Positions 51,941 through 61,069 of a stretch of 64,000 bases of DNA are shown piece after piece. Source of the stretch: JADJWR01 sp964610575 (GTDB lineage Bacteria; Pseudomonadota; Gammaproteobacteria; Burkholderiales; Burkholderiaceae_F); assembly GCA_964610575.1 (NCBI GenBank), contig CAZSYX010000001.1, forward strand, positions 1 through 64,000. Reading direction: 5' to 3'. How positions within the stretch are numbered: the stretch's first letter is position 1; the number at the start of each line of letters is the position of its first letter. The position numbers and the translations under genes were made by a program. The notes under the pieces were generated by a model. The model made no database searches, was not told the DNA's origin, and saw only the letters and a program-made list of their open reading frames with translations.

Positions 51941-52740
51941 TGCAGACCGCAGCGAACTCCCCGCGTGCGGACGTCGTCATCGACGTTCGCGGCATCTGCA
52001 CGCGCTTCGGCGAGGCGGTCGTGCACGAGAACGTCGCTCTCAGCGTGAACGGCGGAGAGATCTTCGCGCTCGTTGGCGGCAGCGGGTCCGGCAAGTCCAC
52101 GCTGCTGCGCGAGATCATCCTGCTGCAGCAGCCGGTGTCCGGGTCCATCCGAGTGTTCGGCAACGAGGTCGTCGGCATGTCAGACGAGAAAGCGCTGCCG
52201 TTGCGCCGCCGCTGGGGCGTGATGTTCGAGCGCGGCGCGCTGTTCTCTGCGCTGACGGTCGCCGAGAACGTCGGCATGGTGCTCGCCGAGCACACGGACC
52301 TGCCGCCGCACCTGATCCGCGAGGTGGCCGCCGTCAAGATCGCGCTGACCGGGCTGCCCGCCGACGCCGGCCCCAAGTACCCGAGCGAGCTCTCCGGGGG
52401 GATGCGCAAGCGCGCATCGCTCGCCCGCGCACTGGCACTCGACCCCGAGCTGCTGTTTCTCGACGAGCCGACCGCGGGCCTCGACCCGCTTTCGGCCAGC
52501 GGCATCGACGAGCTCGTGCGCGGCCTGCGCGAAGGCCTGGGCCTCACGATCATGATGGTGACGCACGACCTCGATCTCATGTGGCGCGTGGCGGACCGCG
52601 TCGCGGTGCTGGGCGACGGCAAGATCGTGGGCGTCGGCACGATGACCGAGCTGTCGCGTTCGGACGATCCGCTCGTCCGGCAGTACTTTCACGGGCCGCG
52701 CGGTCGCGCCGCGCTGGAGCAGGCATGGAATCGAAAGTGA
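51940..52740 (+). CDS. MlaF-like ABC ATPase
   Basis: A protein of 266 residues with Walker A LVGGSGSGKST, signature LSGGMRKRASLARAL, Walker B LLFLDEPTAGLDP and switch MVTHDLD. MlaF family hallmark is RGALFSALTVAENV. It powers retrograde or anterograde phospholipid movement with the MlaE-type permease and the MCE protein. Its ATG overlaps the permease stop (TGATG) and its own end overlaps the MCE gene by 16 bp. Confidence 0.9.
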   Translation: MQTAANSPRADVVIDVRGICTRFGEAVVHENVALSVNGGEIFALVGGSGSGKSTLLREIILLQQPVSGSIRVFGNEVVGMSDEKALPLRRRWGVMFERGALFSALTVAENVGMVLAEHTDLPPHLIREVAAVKIALTGLPADAGPKYPSELSGGMRKRASLARALALDPELLFLDEPTAGLDPLSASGIDELVRGLREGLGLTIMMVTHDLDLMWRVADRVAVLGDGKIVGVGTMTELSRSDDPLVRQYFHGPRGRAALEQAWNRK

Positions 52741-53672
52741 AGTTCGCCGCCGTCGGCGCCTTCGTGATCGTGCTGACCATCGCGATGATCGGAGGAGCGC
52801 TCTGGCTGTCCAGCGGCAAGTACTACCGAAAGGCCTACGACACCTACGAGACGTACATGACCGAGTCGGTGGCCGGCCTCAGTCTGAACGCTCCGGTCCG
52901 CTATCGCGGCGTCGACGTCGGCCGCGTGCGCACGATCATGCTTGCGCCGGGCAACGTCGAGCAGGTCCGGCTGACGCTCGATATCGAGCGGGGCACGCCG
53001 GTCAAGGAGGACACGCTGGCCACGCTGCGCACGCAGGGCCTGACCGGCATCGCGTTCGTCGAGCTGTCCGCCGGGCACCGGGACTCGCCGGCGCTGCGCG
53101 CGCGCCCGGGCGAGCCCTACCCGGTGATCGCGTCGGTGCCGTCGCTGATCGAGCACCTCGAGAGCGCGACGCCCTTGCTGCTGGCCAATCTCAAGCGCAT
53201 GACCGACAACCTGAACGCGCTGCTCGACGACCCCAATCGCCGGGCGGTGGGCGAGACGCTGGCCAACCTGGCCGTCCTGACGCGGACGCTTGCCGAGCGC
53301 TCGTCGGCCATCGACGCGACGCTCGGCAACGCGGCGCGTACGTTGGACAATGCGGCGCGCGTCACTGCCGAGCTGCCGCTGCTTGTCCAGCGATTCGAGC
53401 GCACGGCGGACGCGCTCGAGCGCATGGCGGGCGAGGTCGCCGGTGCCGGCGCCAGCGCGCGCGGCGTGCTCGACGGTGCCCGCAGCACGCTCGACGGCTC
53501 GCGCTCAGACCTAACGCAGTTCACCGGCATGACGCTGCCCGAAGTTCGCGAACTGGTCGCCGAGCTGCGCGGACTGACGGCGACGATGCGCCGCGTCGTC
53601 GAGGAAGTCGAGCGCAATCCTGGCATGCTGCTGCAGGGACCGCGGCCGGTGAAGCACGGCCCCGGAGAGTGA
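52725..53672 (+). CDS. MCE (MlaD-like) substrate-binding protein
   Basis: A protein of 315 residues with an N-terminal anchor (about residues 8-28: VGAFVIVLTIAMIGGALWL), an MCE domain (SVAGLSLNAPVRYRGVDVGR) and a long helical C-terminal region rich in coiled-coil heptads (DNLNALLDDPNRR to RRVVEEVER), longer than E. coli MlaD (about 183 residues). It binds lipid between the membranes and forms hexamers in the family. ATG 52725 lies behind GGAG and inside the end of the ATPase gene. Confidence 0.88.
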   Translation: MESKVKFAAVGAFVIVLTIAMIGGALWLSSGKYYRKAYDTYETYMTESVAGLSLNAPVRYRGVDVGRVRTIMLAPGNVEQVRLTLDIERGTPVKEDTLATLRTQGLTGIAFVELSAGHRDSPALRARPGEPYPVIASVPSLIEHLESATPLLLANLKRMTDNLNALLDDPNRRAVGETLANLAVLTRTLAERSSAIDATLGNAARTLDNAARVTAELPLLVQRFERTADALERMAGEVAGAGASARGVLDGARSTLDGSRSDLTQFTGMTLPEVRELVAELRGLTATMRRVVEEVERNPGMLLQGPRPVKHGPGE

Positions 53673-53678
53673 CCGACG

Positions 53679-54389
53679 ATGCGTGACATCCGCTCCACCC
53701 CCTCCACTGACCCGCGACCCGTGGCGCAGCTGCGCGGCAAGCGCGTGGCCCCGGCGCGCCGCGCGCTTTGCGCATCCTTCGCGGCGACGTTGGCGCTGCT
53801 CGCCACGGCCTGCAGCCTTTGGCAGCCGGCGCCGGTCGACGAGACGGTCCGGCACGTGCTCGACGCCAGGCCCGCAGTCGCGATGCTGGCAAAGCGCGAC
53901 CTCGTGCTATCGGTGAGCCCGCCTCGCGCGGCCCCGGGCTACGACTCGACGGCGATGGCGTACGTGCAGAAGCCCCATGCGCTCGACCACTACGCCACGC
54001 ACCGGTGGGCCGACACGCCCGCGCGCATGCTCGGCCCGCTGCTCACGCGCACGCTCGAGGACACAGGCAGCTTCCGCGCCGTCGTGCAAGGGCCCGCTGG
54101 CCTGCCGGCCGACCTTCAGCTCGAGACGGAGATCGTGCATCTGCGGCAGAGCTTTCTGGCGAAGCCGAGTCGCGTCGAGTTCACGCTGCGCATGCAACTC
54201 TTCGACGTCTCCGACCGTCGCGTGCTGGCGACGCGGTATATCGAGGTCGTCGAGGAGGCGTCTTCGGACGACGCCGCGGGAGGCGTCGTCGCGGCGAACG
54301 CCGCCATCGCGCGCGCACTCGCGCAGGTGGCAGCAGTCTGCGTGGACGCATCCGCCGGCCTGCGGCCGCGGACGCCGCTCGCGCGGTGA
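53679..54389 (+). CDS. ABC-type transport auxiliary lipoprotein (PqiC/DUF330-like)
   Basis: A protein of 236 residues whose hydrophobic segment ends in LLATACSLW, a lipobox, preceded by an unusually long basic N-terminus of about 25 residues. The mature domain resembles the ABC-type transport auxiliary component: VVQGPAGLPADLQLETEIVHL and SRVEFTLRMQLFDVSDRRVL. It would be the outer-membrane partner of the MCE protein. A later in-frame start would give a more normal signal peptide. It is 6 bp after the MCE gene, ending the operon; nothing further is seen in 54390-54608. Confidence 0.78.
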   Translation: MRDIRSTPSTDPRPVAQLRGKRVAPARRALCASFAATLALLATACSLWQPAPVDETVRHVLDARPAVAMLAKRDLVLSVSPPRAAPGYDSTAMAYVQKPHALDHYATHRWADTPARMLGPLLTRTLEDTGSFRAVVQGPAGLPADLQLETEIVHLRQSFLAKPSRVEFTLRMQLFDVSDRRVLATRYIEVVEEASSDDAAGGVVAANAAIARALAQVAAVCVDASAGLRPRTPLAR

Positions 54390-54608
54390 CGACTGCCACG
54401 CATCCGTCTTCGCGCAACCGGTCGTGCAGGCCGACGCCCTTCAGCCGCTCATGGCCAGCGGCGTGAAGCCGCGGGTCGCATTCGAAAGGCTCTTTCGCTG
54501 CGAAGCGGTCGCTACGAGGTGACGCGACCATGGACCGCCTGTGGCCGATTGGATCGATCCGAGCCGTCGGCCGTCAGCTCACGTTCGGCAACTGCTTGCT
54601 GACGCGCG

Positions 54609-55088
54609 CTATGCCTCGCTTGCGCCGGCAAGCATGTTGGCGAGGATCAGCTTGGTCACGAACAGCTCGCTGGTCCAGTAACCGCTGATCTTGGGCAGCC
54701 CGTCGACCGCATCCCTCACGCGGCGGTGATAGAAGATGTGAGCGCTCGGCCTCGGCAGCCCGGTTCGGCGCGGGAAGTTCATGCCCGGAACGAACGCCAA
54801 CCGCACGAAAGGCGCAAGGCGGAGGAAACCGACGACAGGCAGGCCGCAGGAGGGGCAGGTGCCGCGGCTGATCGCCGGTGGCAGTCGATAGCGCTTGAAC
54901 TGGATGCGCTGATCTTCCGGCAGCTCAACGCTCTGCCTTCAGCAGATGGTGACGTCGGCGCGCGGCTGCCGATAAAGGGCCTGGCAGATCTTGCAGTGGC
55001 AGTACAGCTGTGCAAGCGGCCTGCCGCTGACGGTGAACTTCGACCGGCCGCACTGGCAGGCACATTGGCAGCTCAGAGACCGGGCCAT
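54609..55088 (-). pseudogene. GFA/CENP-V domain protein interrupted by one in-frame TGA
   Basis: From ATG 55088 the frame reads ARSLSCQCACQCGRSKFTVSG, LAQLYCHCKICQALY (zinc-binding cysteines of the GFA domain), then hits TGA at 54939-54941. The same frame resumes without any shift (VELPEDQRIQFKRYRLPP, RGTCPSCGLPVVGFLRLAPF, GMNFPRRTGLPRPSAHIFYH) to a stop at 54609. Both halves belong to the family, so a single nonsense change explains the break; related proteins, as I recall, have Trp (TGG) there. The family was named for glutathione-dependent formaldehyde activation. A sequencing error or Sec decoding cannot be excluded by eye. Confidence 0.75.
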
Positions 55089-55300
55089 CGCCGCACTCCT
55101 CGGCAGACCGCAACCAGACGAGTAAGGACTCGCCCCATCGTGCTTTGCGATTACCTTTCGCATCAAGCGCGAAGGCAGGATGCCCGCGGAGTAGTCGTTC
55201 CGAGCCTCCGCATTTGATCCGGGCGGCGGTCGAAAGACTGCTCTGCGGTGCGATGCCCAACTGACCGGATGCGGCCGATCGCAGCCGGAACCCGGTTGCC

Positions 55301-55735
55301 CTACTCCGGCTCGGTAAAGATGCGGCCGGCGGTGTTGTCCACCATCACCGGCGAGTGGAGGTAGACGATCTCCGGCGGCACGCCGTACTGGGCAGTGAAG
55401 AACTGCTTCCACTCTGCCGTGTAGAACGCCTCGGCGCGCGCCCTGGACTCCCACACGTAGATGCCGCCTGCCCGCATGCCGTCCTCGCTCAGCCAGTAAT
55501 TCTTTCTGAGCAACCCCGGCAGGTTGAGGTACCTCTGCGCGCCCTTGGCCGCCGCCCGCCTCACCTCCCCGAGTGTCACGGGTCCGGGGAAGTTGTACGT
55601 CACGACGACCACGACCATCTTCGCGCCCCGATCGGAATCGTCGGCCGCGAGCAGCGGCATCGATAGGACAAGGAGGCACGGCGCGACGATCGCCATGGCC
55701 ACCAGCAGCGATCTGGATAGCCTTGCGAGTCTCAT
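55301..55735 (-). CDS. Exported YdhR-like (ABM fold) monooxygenase-type protein
   Basis: A protein of 144 residues with a signal peptide (residues 8-30, cleavage after LLAAD) followed by a dimeric alpha/beta-barrel domain: VVVVTYNFPGPVTLGEVRRA, LPGLLRKNYWLSEDGMRAGG, IYVWESRARAEAFYT. This is like E. coli YdhR, thought to be a monooxygenase on aromatic compounds, but here with an export signal. GGGAGCG precedes the ATG. It follows, 63 bp away, the leucine-type block on the same strand; the relation is unclear. Confidence 0.72.
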   Translation of the reverse strand: MRLARLSRSLLVAMAIVAPCLLVLSMPLLAADDSDRGAKMVVVVVTYNFPGPVTLGEVRRAAAKGAQRYLNLPGLLRKNYWLSEDGMRAGGIYVWESRARAEAFYTAEWKQFFTAQYGVPPEIVYLHSPVMVDNTAGRIFTEPE

Positions 55736-55797
55736 CTGTCGCTCCCTGGTTCCCTGTCCCGGGTACCCCTTCGCGCCAACTGTGCTGCCAGCAGCGG

Positions 55798-57822
55798 TCA
55801 GGTGTCCGCGCGCGCAAAGGTGACCAGCGGCGCACCCTCGGCGACCTGTTCGCCGGCGCCGTAGAGCACCGCGTCGACCGTGCCGTCGTCCGGGGCGACG
55901 ATGGTGTGCTCCATCTTCATCGCCTCCATCACCAGCAGCGGTGCGCCCTTGGTCACCCGGCTGCCCGCGGCGACATGGACAGCGATCACCTTGCCCGGCA
56001 TCGGCGCCACCAGCCCCGCATCGTTGCCATCGCGCTCGCCGGCATGGGCGATCACGTCGACCAGCGTCAGCGTCCGGTATCGGCCGCCGCTGAAGACGTG
56101 CAGGTCGTCGCGGTCGCGCACGACGTCGGCCGAAAGCAGGCGGTGGCCGAAGCGCAGCCGCAGGCGCGACCCGTCGTGCGCGGCGATCGCGAGCGCCGCA
56201 TCGTTCCCGCCGTGCCGGTAGCGGTAGCCGTTACGCCCGTAGTCGAGCAGCACGTCGTGCACACCGTGCGCCGAAGCCAGCGTCAGGGTCCGCGTGTAGG
56301 TGTAGTTCAGCCGCCAGCCGTTTCGCATGTCGAACGGATCGCGGTGCGAGCCGCTGGCGGTGGCTTCGTCGGCCAGCACGCGCGCGCAGGCGGCGGCGAG
56401 CATGTCCTCCGGCACCCGTGCCTCGGTGGCGAACAGCCGCTCGCGCTCGCGCTCGATCAGCCCGGTGTCGAGATCGGCGGCGATGAAGGCAGGGTTGTCC
56501 ATCAGCCGGGCGAGGAAGTCGACGTTGTTGGCCAGGCCGACGATGTGGAAGTCGGCCAGCGCCGCGCGCATGCGGGCGATCGCCTGCGCACGGTCCTCGC
56601 CCCAGACGATCAGCTTGGCGATCATCGGGTCGTAGTGCGGGCTGATCGCGTCGCCGGCGCGAACGCCGCTGTCGATGCGCACGGCAGCCGGATCGTGCAA
56701 GCCGCTGTCGTCGACGTTACGCTTGAACTCGACTGCCGCCGGCATCGACATGTGCGTCAGGCGGCCTATCGCTGGCAGGAAGCCCTTGTCGGGGTTCTCC
56801 GCGTAGACGCGCGCCTCGATCGCATGGCCGCGAATCGCCAGCTGCTCCTGGGTGACCGGCAGCTTCTCGCCGGCGGCCACGCGCAACTGCCACTCGACCA
56901 GGTCGTGGCCGGTGATCATCTCGGTCACCGGATGCTCGACCTGCAGCCGGGTGTTCATCTCCATGAAGAAGAACGTGCCGTCGGAATCGACGATGAATTC
57001 CACCGTGCCGGCGCCGACATAGCCGACGGCGCGCGCCGCCGCCACGGCCGCCTCGCCCATCGCGCGGCGGCGGTCGGGCGTCATGCCCGGCGCCGGCGCC
57101 TCCTCGATCACCTTCTGGTGCCGGCGCTGCACCGAGCAGTCGCGCTCGAAGAGGCTCAGGCAGTTGCCGTGCGTGTCGGCAAACACCTGCACCTCGACGT
57201 GCCGCGGCTGCTGCAGGTATTTCTCGACCAGCACGCGGTCGTCACCGAAACTGGCCGCCGCCTCGCGCTTGCAGGAAGCGAGCAGGTCGGCGAACTCCGC
57301 GGCCGCCGTGACGATGCGCATCCCCTTGCCGCCGCCGCCCATCGCCGCCTTGATCAGCACCGGATAGCCGATGCGAGCGGCCTCGCGTGCCAGCAGCGCC
57401 GGGTCCTGGTTGGCGCCGTGGTAACCGGGCACCAGCGGCACCGCGGCGGCTTCCATCAGCGCCTTGGCTTCGCTCTTGCTGCCCATGGCGGCGAGTGCGC
57501 GCGGCGGCGGGCCGATGAACACCAGGCCGGCGTCGGCGACGGTGCGCGCGAAGGCCTCGTTCTCCGACAGGAAGCCGTAGCCGGGATGGATCGCCTGCGC
57601 GCCGCTCGACCGTGCCGCCTCGATGATCACCGCGCCCTGCAGGTAGCTCTCGCGCGCCGGCGCGGGGCCGATGCGCACCGCCTCGTCGGCGAAGGTCACG
57701 TGCCGGCTGCCGGCGTCGGCGTCCGAGTACACCGCGACCGTGCGCACGCCGAGGCGGCGCGCAGTGGCGGCGACCCGGCAAGCGATCTCGCCACGGTTGG
57801 CGATCAGGATCTTGTCGAACAT
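55798..57822 (-). CDS. Biotin-dependent acyl-CoA carboxylase alpha subunit (biotin carboxylase + BCCP), LiuD-like
   Basis: A protein of 674 residues. Residues 1-450 are biotin carboxylase: MFDKILIANRGEIACRVA, AIHPGYGFLSENEAFA, ATP loop KAAMGGGGKGMRIV, and MNTRLQVEHPVTE. The C-terminus holds the biotinyl Lys in MEAMKMEHTI, within the LVAPMPGKVI domain. Size and domain order match methylcrotonyl-CoA carboxylase alpha; geranyl- or propionyl-CoA carboxylase cannot be excluded by eye. Its beta-subunit partner is at 62525. It carboxylates 3-methylcrotonyl-CoA to 3-methylglutaconyl-CoA in leucine breakdown. It is separated from the partner by four unrelated or accessory genes. Confidence 0.9.
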   Translation of the reverse strand: MFDKILIANRGEIACRVAATARRLGVRTVAVYSDADAGSRHVTFADEAVRIGPAPARESYLQGAVIIEAARSSGAQAIHPGYGFLSENEAFARTVADAGLVFIGPPPRALAAMGSKSEAKALMEAAAVPLVPGYHGANQDPALLAREAARIGYPVLIKAAMGGGGKGMRIVTAAAEFADLLASCKREAAASFGDDRVLVEKYLQQPRHVEVQVFADTHGNCLSLFERDCSVQRRHQKVIEEAPAPGMTPDRRRAMGEAAVAAARAVGYVGAGTVEFIVDSDGTFFFMEMNTRLQVEHPVTEMITGHDLVEWQLRVAAGEKLPVTQEQLAIRGHAIEARVYAENPDKGFLPAIGRLTHMSMPAAVEFKRNVDDSGLHDPAAVRIDSGVRAGDAISPHYDPMIAKLIVWGEDRAQAIARMRAALADFHIVGLANNVDFLARLMDNPAFIAADLDTGLIERERERLFATEARVPEDMLAAACARVLADEATASGSHRDPFDMRNGWRLNYTYTRTLTLASAHGVHDVLLDYGRNGYRYRHGGNDAALAIAAHDGSRLRLRFGHRLLSADVVRDRDDLHVFSGGRYRTLTLVDVIAHAGERDGNDAGLVAPMPGKVIAVHVAAGSRVTKGAPLLVMEAMKMEHTIVAPDDGTVDAVLYGAGEQVAEGAPLVTFARADT

Positions 57823-57851
57823 CGTTTGCCGTGGGCGGATGTGCTTCGTGT

Positions 57852-58919
57852 CTAGAGCTTGAGGACCTGCTTGAGGAAGGCGTCGACCGCCTTGGCCGCC
57901 GCCTCGCGAGACTTGCTGTCGCCCTCGACCGTCGCGCCGGTGGTCAAGCAGTGAGTCTTGCTGAACGCCCCGACGTCGGCCGCGGCAATGGCGGCGCCGT
58001 TTCGCCGGTCGCGGAAGGTCAGCACGTCGATGTCGAACTCGAGCGGGCACCCCTGCCTGACCTTCTGCACAAACGGGAGCTGGTGCCGCCGGCTGTCGTC
58101 GAGGTCGAACTTGTGTCGCGCGCCGGGCAGCAGGACGAATTCCGTCGGCGTGCCGGTGGCGCGGATACGCTGCGCGAAGTCCTGGCAGTCGCTGGCATAG
58201 GTGTAATCGTCCTCGTCGCCATGGATCCACAGCATCGGCGCCGGGCCGAACACGCCCGGCTTGACCGTCACCGACGTGATGCCGGTGCAGCCGCCCGAGT
58301 ACACGGGAACGTGCGCGGCGAAGCGCAGGCCGTCGCTGCTTAGCCCGGCGGCGATCTTGTTCACCGCCGCGCGCCAGGCCGCGATGCCGCCGCGCGAGAA
58401 GCCCATGATGACGATGCGCTCGCGGTCGATCTTCGGGTGGCTGGCCAAGAGCTGCAGCGCGGCGAAGGAGTCGGCCAGGTCGGCCGAGAAGGGCACCAGC
58501 GACTGGTCGTCGGCGGTCGACTGCACGCCGCGCGCGCCGAAGATATCGATGATGAAGACAGCGATGCCCTGGTCGTTGAATCGCTTGCCCCAGAAGTCGG
58601 CCAGCGCCGGGTAGACGCCGCCCGAGCCGTGCACGAGCAGCACCGCCGGCACCTTCCCGGCGCCGCCGGCCGGCATCATCAGCCGGCCGACTGCCGTAGC
58701 CGGCGGGCGAGGCCGATTGCGGTCGAGCACATCGGCGAGGGTGCGCGGCGTGCTGGAGGCGAAGCCGTAGTTGCCGTTGCCCGGAGCCGCGGAGAAGTCG
58801 CTGACCGTGGTGGCGCCGCCGGCCTGGGCCAGCGCTGCTGTCGCGGCGAGCAATAGCGCAACGCCGAAAAGCCCGACACGGACCGATGCCGTCGGCCCGC
58901 GCTTGGTGTTCAATCTCAT
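57852..58919 (-). CDS. Exported dienelactone hydrolase-family protein
   Basis: A protein of 355 residues behind GGAGGAG, with a signal peptide (residues 14-31, cleavage after ALAQ) and a dienelactone-hydrolase-like alpha/beta-hydrolase: VLLVHGSGGVYPALADFWG, nucleophile elbow MGFSRGGIAAW (Ser rather than DLH Cys), Asp in IHGDEDDYTY, His in LPGARHKFDL. Length is larger than DLH (about 236) because of the leader and an insertion. It is an exported serine hydrolase of uncertain substrate, located between the carboxylase alpha gene (30 bp downstream) and a lipoprotein gene. Confidence 0.8.
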   Translation of the reverse strand: MRLNTKRGPTASVRVGLFGVALLLAATAALAQAGGATTVSDFSAAPGNGNYGFASSTPRTLADVLDRNRPRPPATAVGRLMMPAGGAGKVPAVLLVHGSGGVYPALADFWGKRFNDQGIAVFIIDIFGARGVQSTADDQSLVPFSADLADSFAALQLLASHPKIDRERIVIMGFSRGGIAAWRAAVNKIAAGLSSDGLRFAAHVPVYSGGCTGITSVTVKPGVFGPAPMLWIHGDEDDYTYASDCQDFAQRIRATGTPTEFVLLPGARHKFDLDDSRRHQLPFVQKVRQGCPLEFDIDVLTFRDRRNGAAIAAADVGAFSKTHCLTTGATVEGDSKSREAAAKAVDAFLKQVLKL

Positions 58920-58946
58920 CTTTAGTCTCCTCCCGTTCTTGGTTCG

Positions 58947-59450
58947 TCAGCGGCGCAGGTCGAGCGTTCCTTCGCCTAGTGTGAACCAGCCCTCGCGATT
59001 GTCCACCAGCAGGTCGATCCGCACCGGCAGCGCCGCGATCCGTTCCGCCGGCACGAGCGCCGGCTGGGCCGACACCGTCACCTCCAGCCCCTCCGGGCCA
59101 GGCAGCCGCGAGGCGAGCATCTGCCTGACCGTGACCAGCGTCGTCATTGCCTCGGCGGACAGCGCCAGGACCCGCCAGGCCAGTCCGTCCGGCGCGGGCG
59201 GCAGCCGCCGGTCGACCGCGGCCGGCTGCTGCAACCGCATCACGAATCGCTCGTCCAGCGCCGGCGAGCGCACGTCGATGACGACCGCCTGGATCGTGAC
59301 CCGCGCATCGGTCAGCACCGCGGCACGCAGCACTGCGGGGTCGACGGCAAAGATGTCCGGCCCCGTGAGCCGGCGCTTCCTTTCCTCCGGCGCAGTCGCG
59401 CACGCCGCCAGCCAGCCCGCGGTGGCAAGGAGGAACAGCCGTCGCCTCAC
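58947..59450 (-). CDS. Lipoprotein of unknown family (167 aa)
   Basis: A GTG start at 59450 overlaps the DUF4126 stop (GTGA) and has GGAAGAA upstream. The leader ends LAACATAPE, a lipobox with Cys near residue 16. The mature part is a beta-rich soluble domain (VTIQAVVIDVRSPALDERFV, LEVTVSAQPALVPAERIAAL, WFTLGEGTLDLRR) reminiscent of DUF1439-type or other beta-sandwich lipoproteins, but I cannot place it firmly. It is co-directional with dienelactone hydrolase and DUF4126 genes. Confidence 0.6.
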   Translation of the reverse strand: MRRRLFLLATAGWLAACATAPEERKRRLTGPDIFAVDPAVLRAAVLTDARVTIQAVVIDVRSPALDERFVMRLQQPAAVDRRLPPAPDGLAWRVLALSAEAMTTLVTVRQMLASRLPGPEGLEVTVSAQPALVPAERIAALPVRIDLLVDNREGWFTLGEGTLDLRR

Positions 59451-60067
59451 CGCACTTCTTCCGTCGCGGGCTCGCCGCCGGTGAGCCGCCGCAGCAGCCG
59501 AACGATGAAGCGGAAGAGCTTCGGCAGCAGCCATATGGCCACCAGGACCAGCAGCAGCACGACTCCCGCCGCCACCCACGGGTGGGCGAGCAGGAGCAGC
59601 AGCAACCCGCCGACGAGCACGTCCTCGGCGCCCGAGGCGACGACGTTGCTGAACGGCTCCGGCGAGGTGTTGATCAGCGCCCGGCTGCCGGCCTTGGTGA
59701 AGTGGCTGGTCGCAGCGAGTGAACCGCCGAGCAGCGCGGCGACCGTGGCCCAGGTTGCCGAGTCGCCGCCGAAGATCGCCGCAGCCAGCGCTGCGCCGGC
59801 CGGGATGCGGATCAGCGTATGCGCGGTGTCCCAAAGCGAATCGAGCGCGGGAATCTTGTCGGCGAAGAACTCGATCGCCATCATCAGGCCCGAGGCGCCC
59901 AGCACCCACGGCTGCGCGAGCAGCTGCAGCCCGGCCGGCAGCGGCACCCACTGCAGGTAGCCGGCCAGTCCGACCGCGAACAGCACCAGGTACAGCCGGA
60001 TGCCGCTGGCAAAGCCCAGCACTGAGGCGATGGCGATCAGCTGGGCGGTGTCGAGGGAGTCAGTCAT
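59447..60067 (-). CDS. DUF4126-family membrane protein
   Basis: A protein of 206 residues with four to five hydrophobic segments and the DUF4126 pattern: SVLGFASGIRLYLVLFAVGL, FADKIPALDSLWDTAHTLIR, GGSLAATSHFTKAGSRALIN and NTSPEPFSNVVASGAEDVLV. Inner-membrane protein of unknown function. It overlaps the next lipoprotein gene by four bases. The position inside a CoA-catabolic block is unexplained. Confidence 0.82.
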   Translation of the reverse strand: MTDSLDTAQLIAIASVLGFASGIRLYLVLFAVGLAGYLQWVPLPAGLQLLAQPWVLGASGLMMAIEFFADKIPALDSLWDTAHTLIRIPAGAALAAAIFGGDSATWATVAALLGGSLAATSHFTKAGSRALINTSPEPFSNVVASGAEDVLVGGLLLLLLAHPWVAAGVVLLLVLVAIWLLPKLFRFIVRLLRRLTGGEPATEEVR

Positions 60068-60136
60068 GGGTGCACGCGGGTTTCAAGGATAGGTTGGCTG
60101 CCTGCTTCGGGCCGACGAGCTGGCTGGCGCAGCGCC

Positions 60137-60970
60137 TCACATCTCCTCGTCGTCACCCTCGGCCGCCGCGACTTCGGCTTCGTACTCGGTGACCCAGCGC
60201 GGCTTGCGCTTGTCGAGGAAGGCGCGCACGCCTTCGCGGCCGTCGTCGGAGGCACGGATGGCGGCGATCCGCTCGGCGGTGTCGGCGAGCAGTGCATCGT
60301 CGAGCGGCCGGCCGGCGACCTCGCGCACCAGGCGCTTGGCCTCGCCCACCGCGTCGGCGGAGGTGAGCATCAGCGCGCCGAGCGTTTCGTTGACCTTGCC
60401 GTCGAGCGCGTCCGGTGGCGTGATGTCGTGCACCAGCCCGATCCGGTAGGCCTCGGCCGAGTCGAACTTCTCCGCCGTCAGCATGTAGCGCCGCGCGGCG
60501 GCGACGCCGATCGCGCTGATCACATACGGGCTGATCGTCGCCGGGATGAGGCCGAGCCTGGTCTCGCTCAGGCAGAAGCCGGCGCCGGTGGCCGCGAAGG
60601 CCATGTCGCAGGCCGCCACCAGGCCCATGCCGCCGGCGTAGGCGTCACCGTGCACGCGCGCAATCGTCGGCTTCGGGCATTCATGGATCGTGCGCAGCAT
60701 GTCGGCGAGCTGTCGCGCGTCGCGCCGGTTCTCCTCGGCAGAGTAGGCGGACATGCGCCGCATCCAGTCGAGATCGGCGCCGGCGCAGAACGCCGGACCG
60801 CGCGCGGCCAGCACGATCGCGCGCACGCCTGGATCGGCACCGAGCCGCTCGAAGGTGCCGCGCAGCTCGGCGATCATCGTTTCGTTGAAGGCGTTGCGCA
60901 CCTTTTCGCGCGCCATCCAGACGACGGCGACGCGGTGCGCGATATGGATCTCGAGGGTGTGGGTGTCCAT
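60137..60970 (-). CDS. Enoyl-CoA hydratase, methylglutaconyl-CoA hydratase (LiuC)-like
   Basis: A protein of 277 residues with the crotonase fold: oxyanion contributors in FCAGADLDWMR and VHGDAYAGGMGLVAACD, and the hallmark LGLIPATISPYVISAIG, which in my experience marks LiuC-type 3-methylglutaconyl-CoA hydratases. Glu residues in FCLSETRLGL are positioned for catalysis. It hydrates 3-methylglutaconyl-CoA to HMG-CoA, which the lyase at 45729 would split. The acidic C-terminal tail (EVAAAEGDDEEM) is a local feature. Confidence 0.85.
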   Translation of the reverse strand: MDTHTLEIHIAHRVAVVWMAREKVRNAFNETMIAELRGTFERLGADPGVRAIVLAARGPAFCAGADLDWMRRMSAYSAEENRRDARQLADMLRTIHECPKPTIARVHGDAYAGGMGLVAACDMAFAATGAGFCLSETRLGLIPATISPYVISAIGVAAARRYMLTAEKFDSAEAYRIGLVHDITPPDALDGKVNETLGALMLTSADAVGEAKRLVREVAGRPLDDALLADTAERIAAIRASDDGREGVRAFLDKRKPRWVTEYEAEVAAAEGDDEEM

Positions 60971-61069
60971 GTCGGCGGATTGCGTGTCAGTTGGAGATGC
61001 GTTTCGGGAAAAGGTCGAGTCCGCGGGCCGCCTGCCGGTGAGCGGGCGAGCCGGACGGTGGGCGCGAGG

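Noticed and set aside
54939..54941. TGA in the GFA gene as a selenocysteine codon
   Set aside because: The aligned residue in relatives, as I recall, is Trp, the codon is not at a redox Cys position and no SECIS-like stem was noticed; nonsense mutation is simpler.
55573..57855. 760-codon plus-strand ORF opposite the carboxylase alpha gene
   Set aside because: High-GC antisense shadow rich in His/Val/Asp; the minus strand encodes a complete biotin carboxylase.
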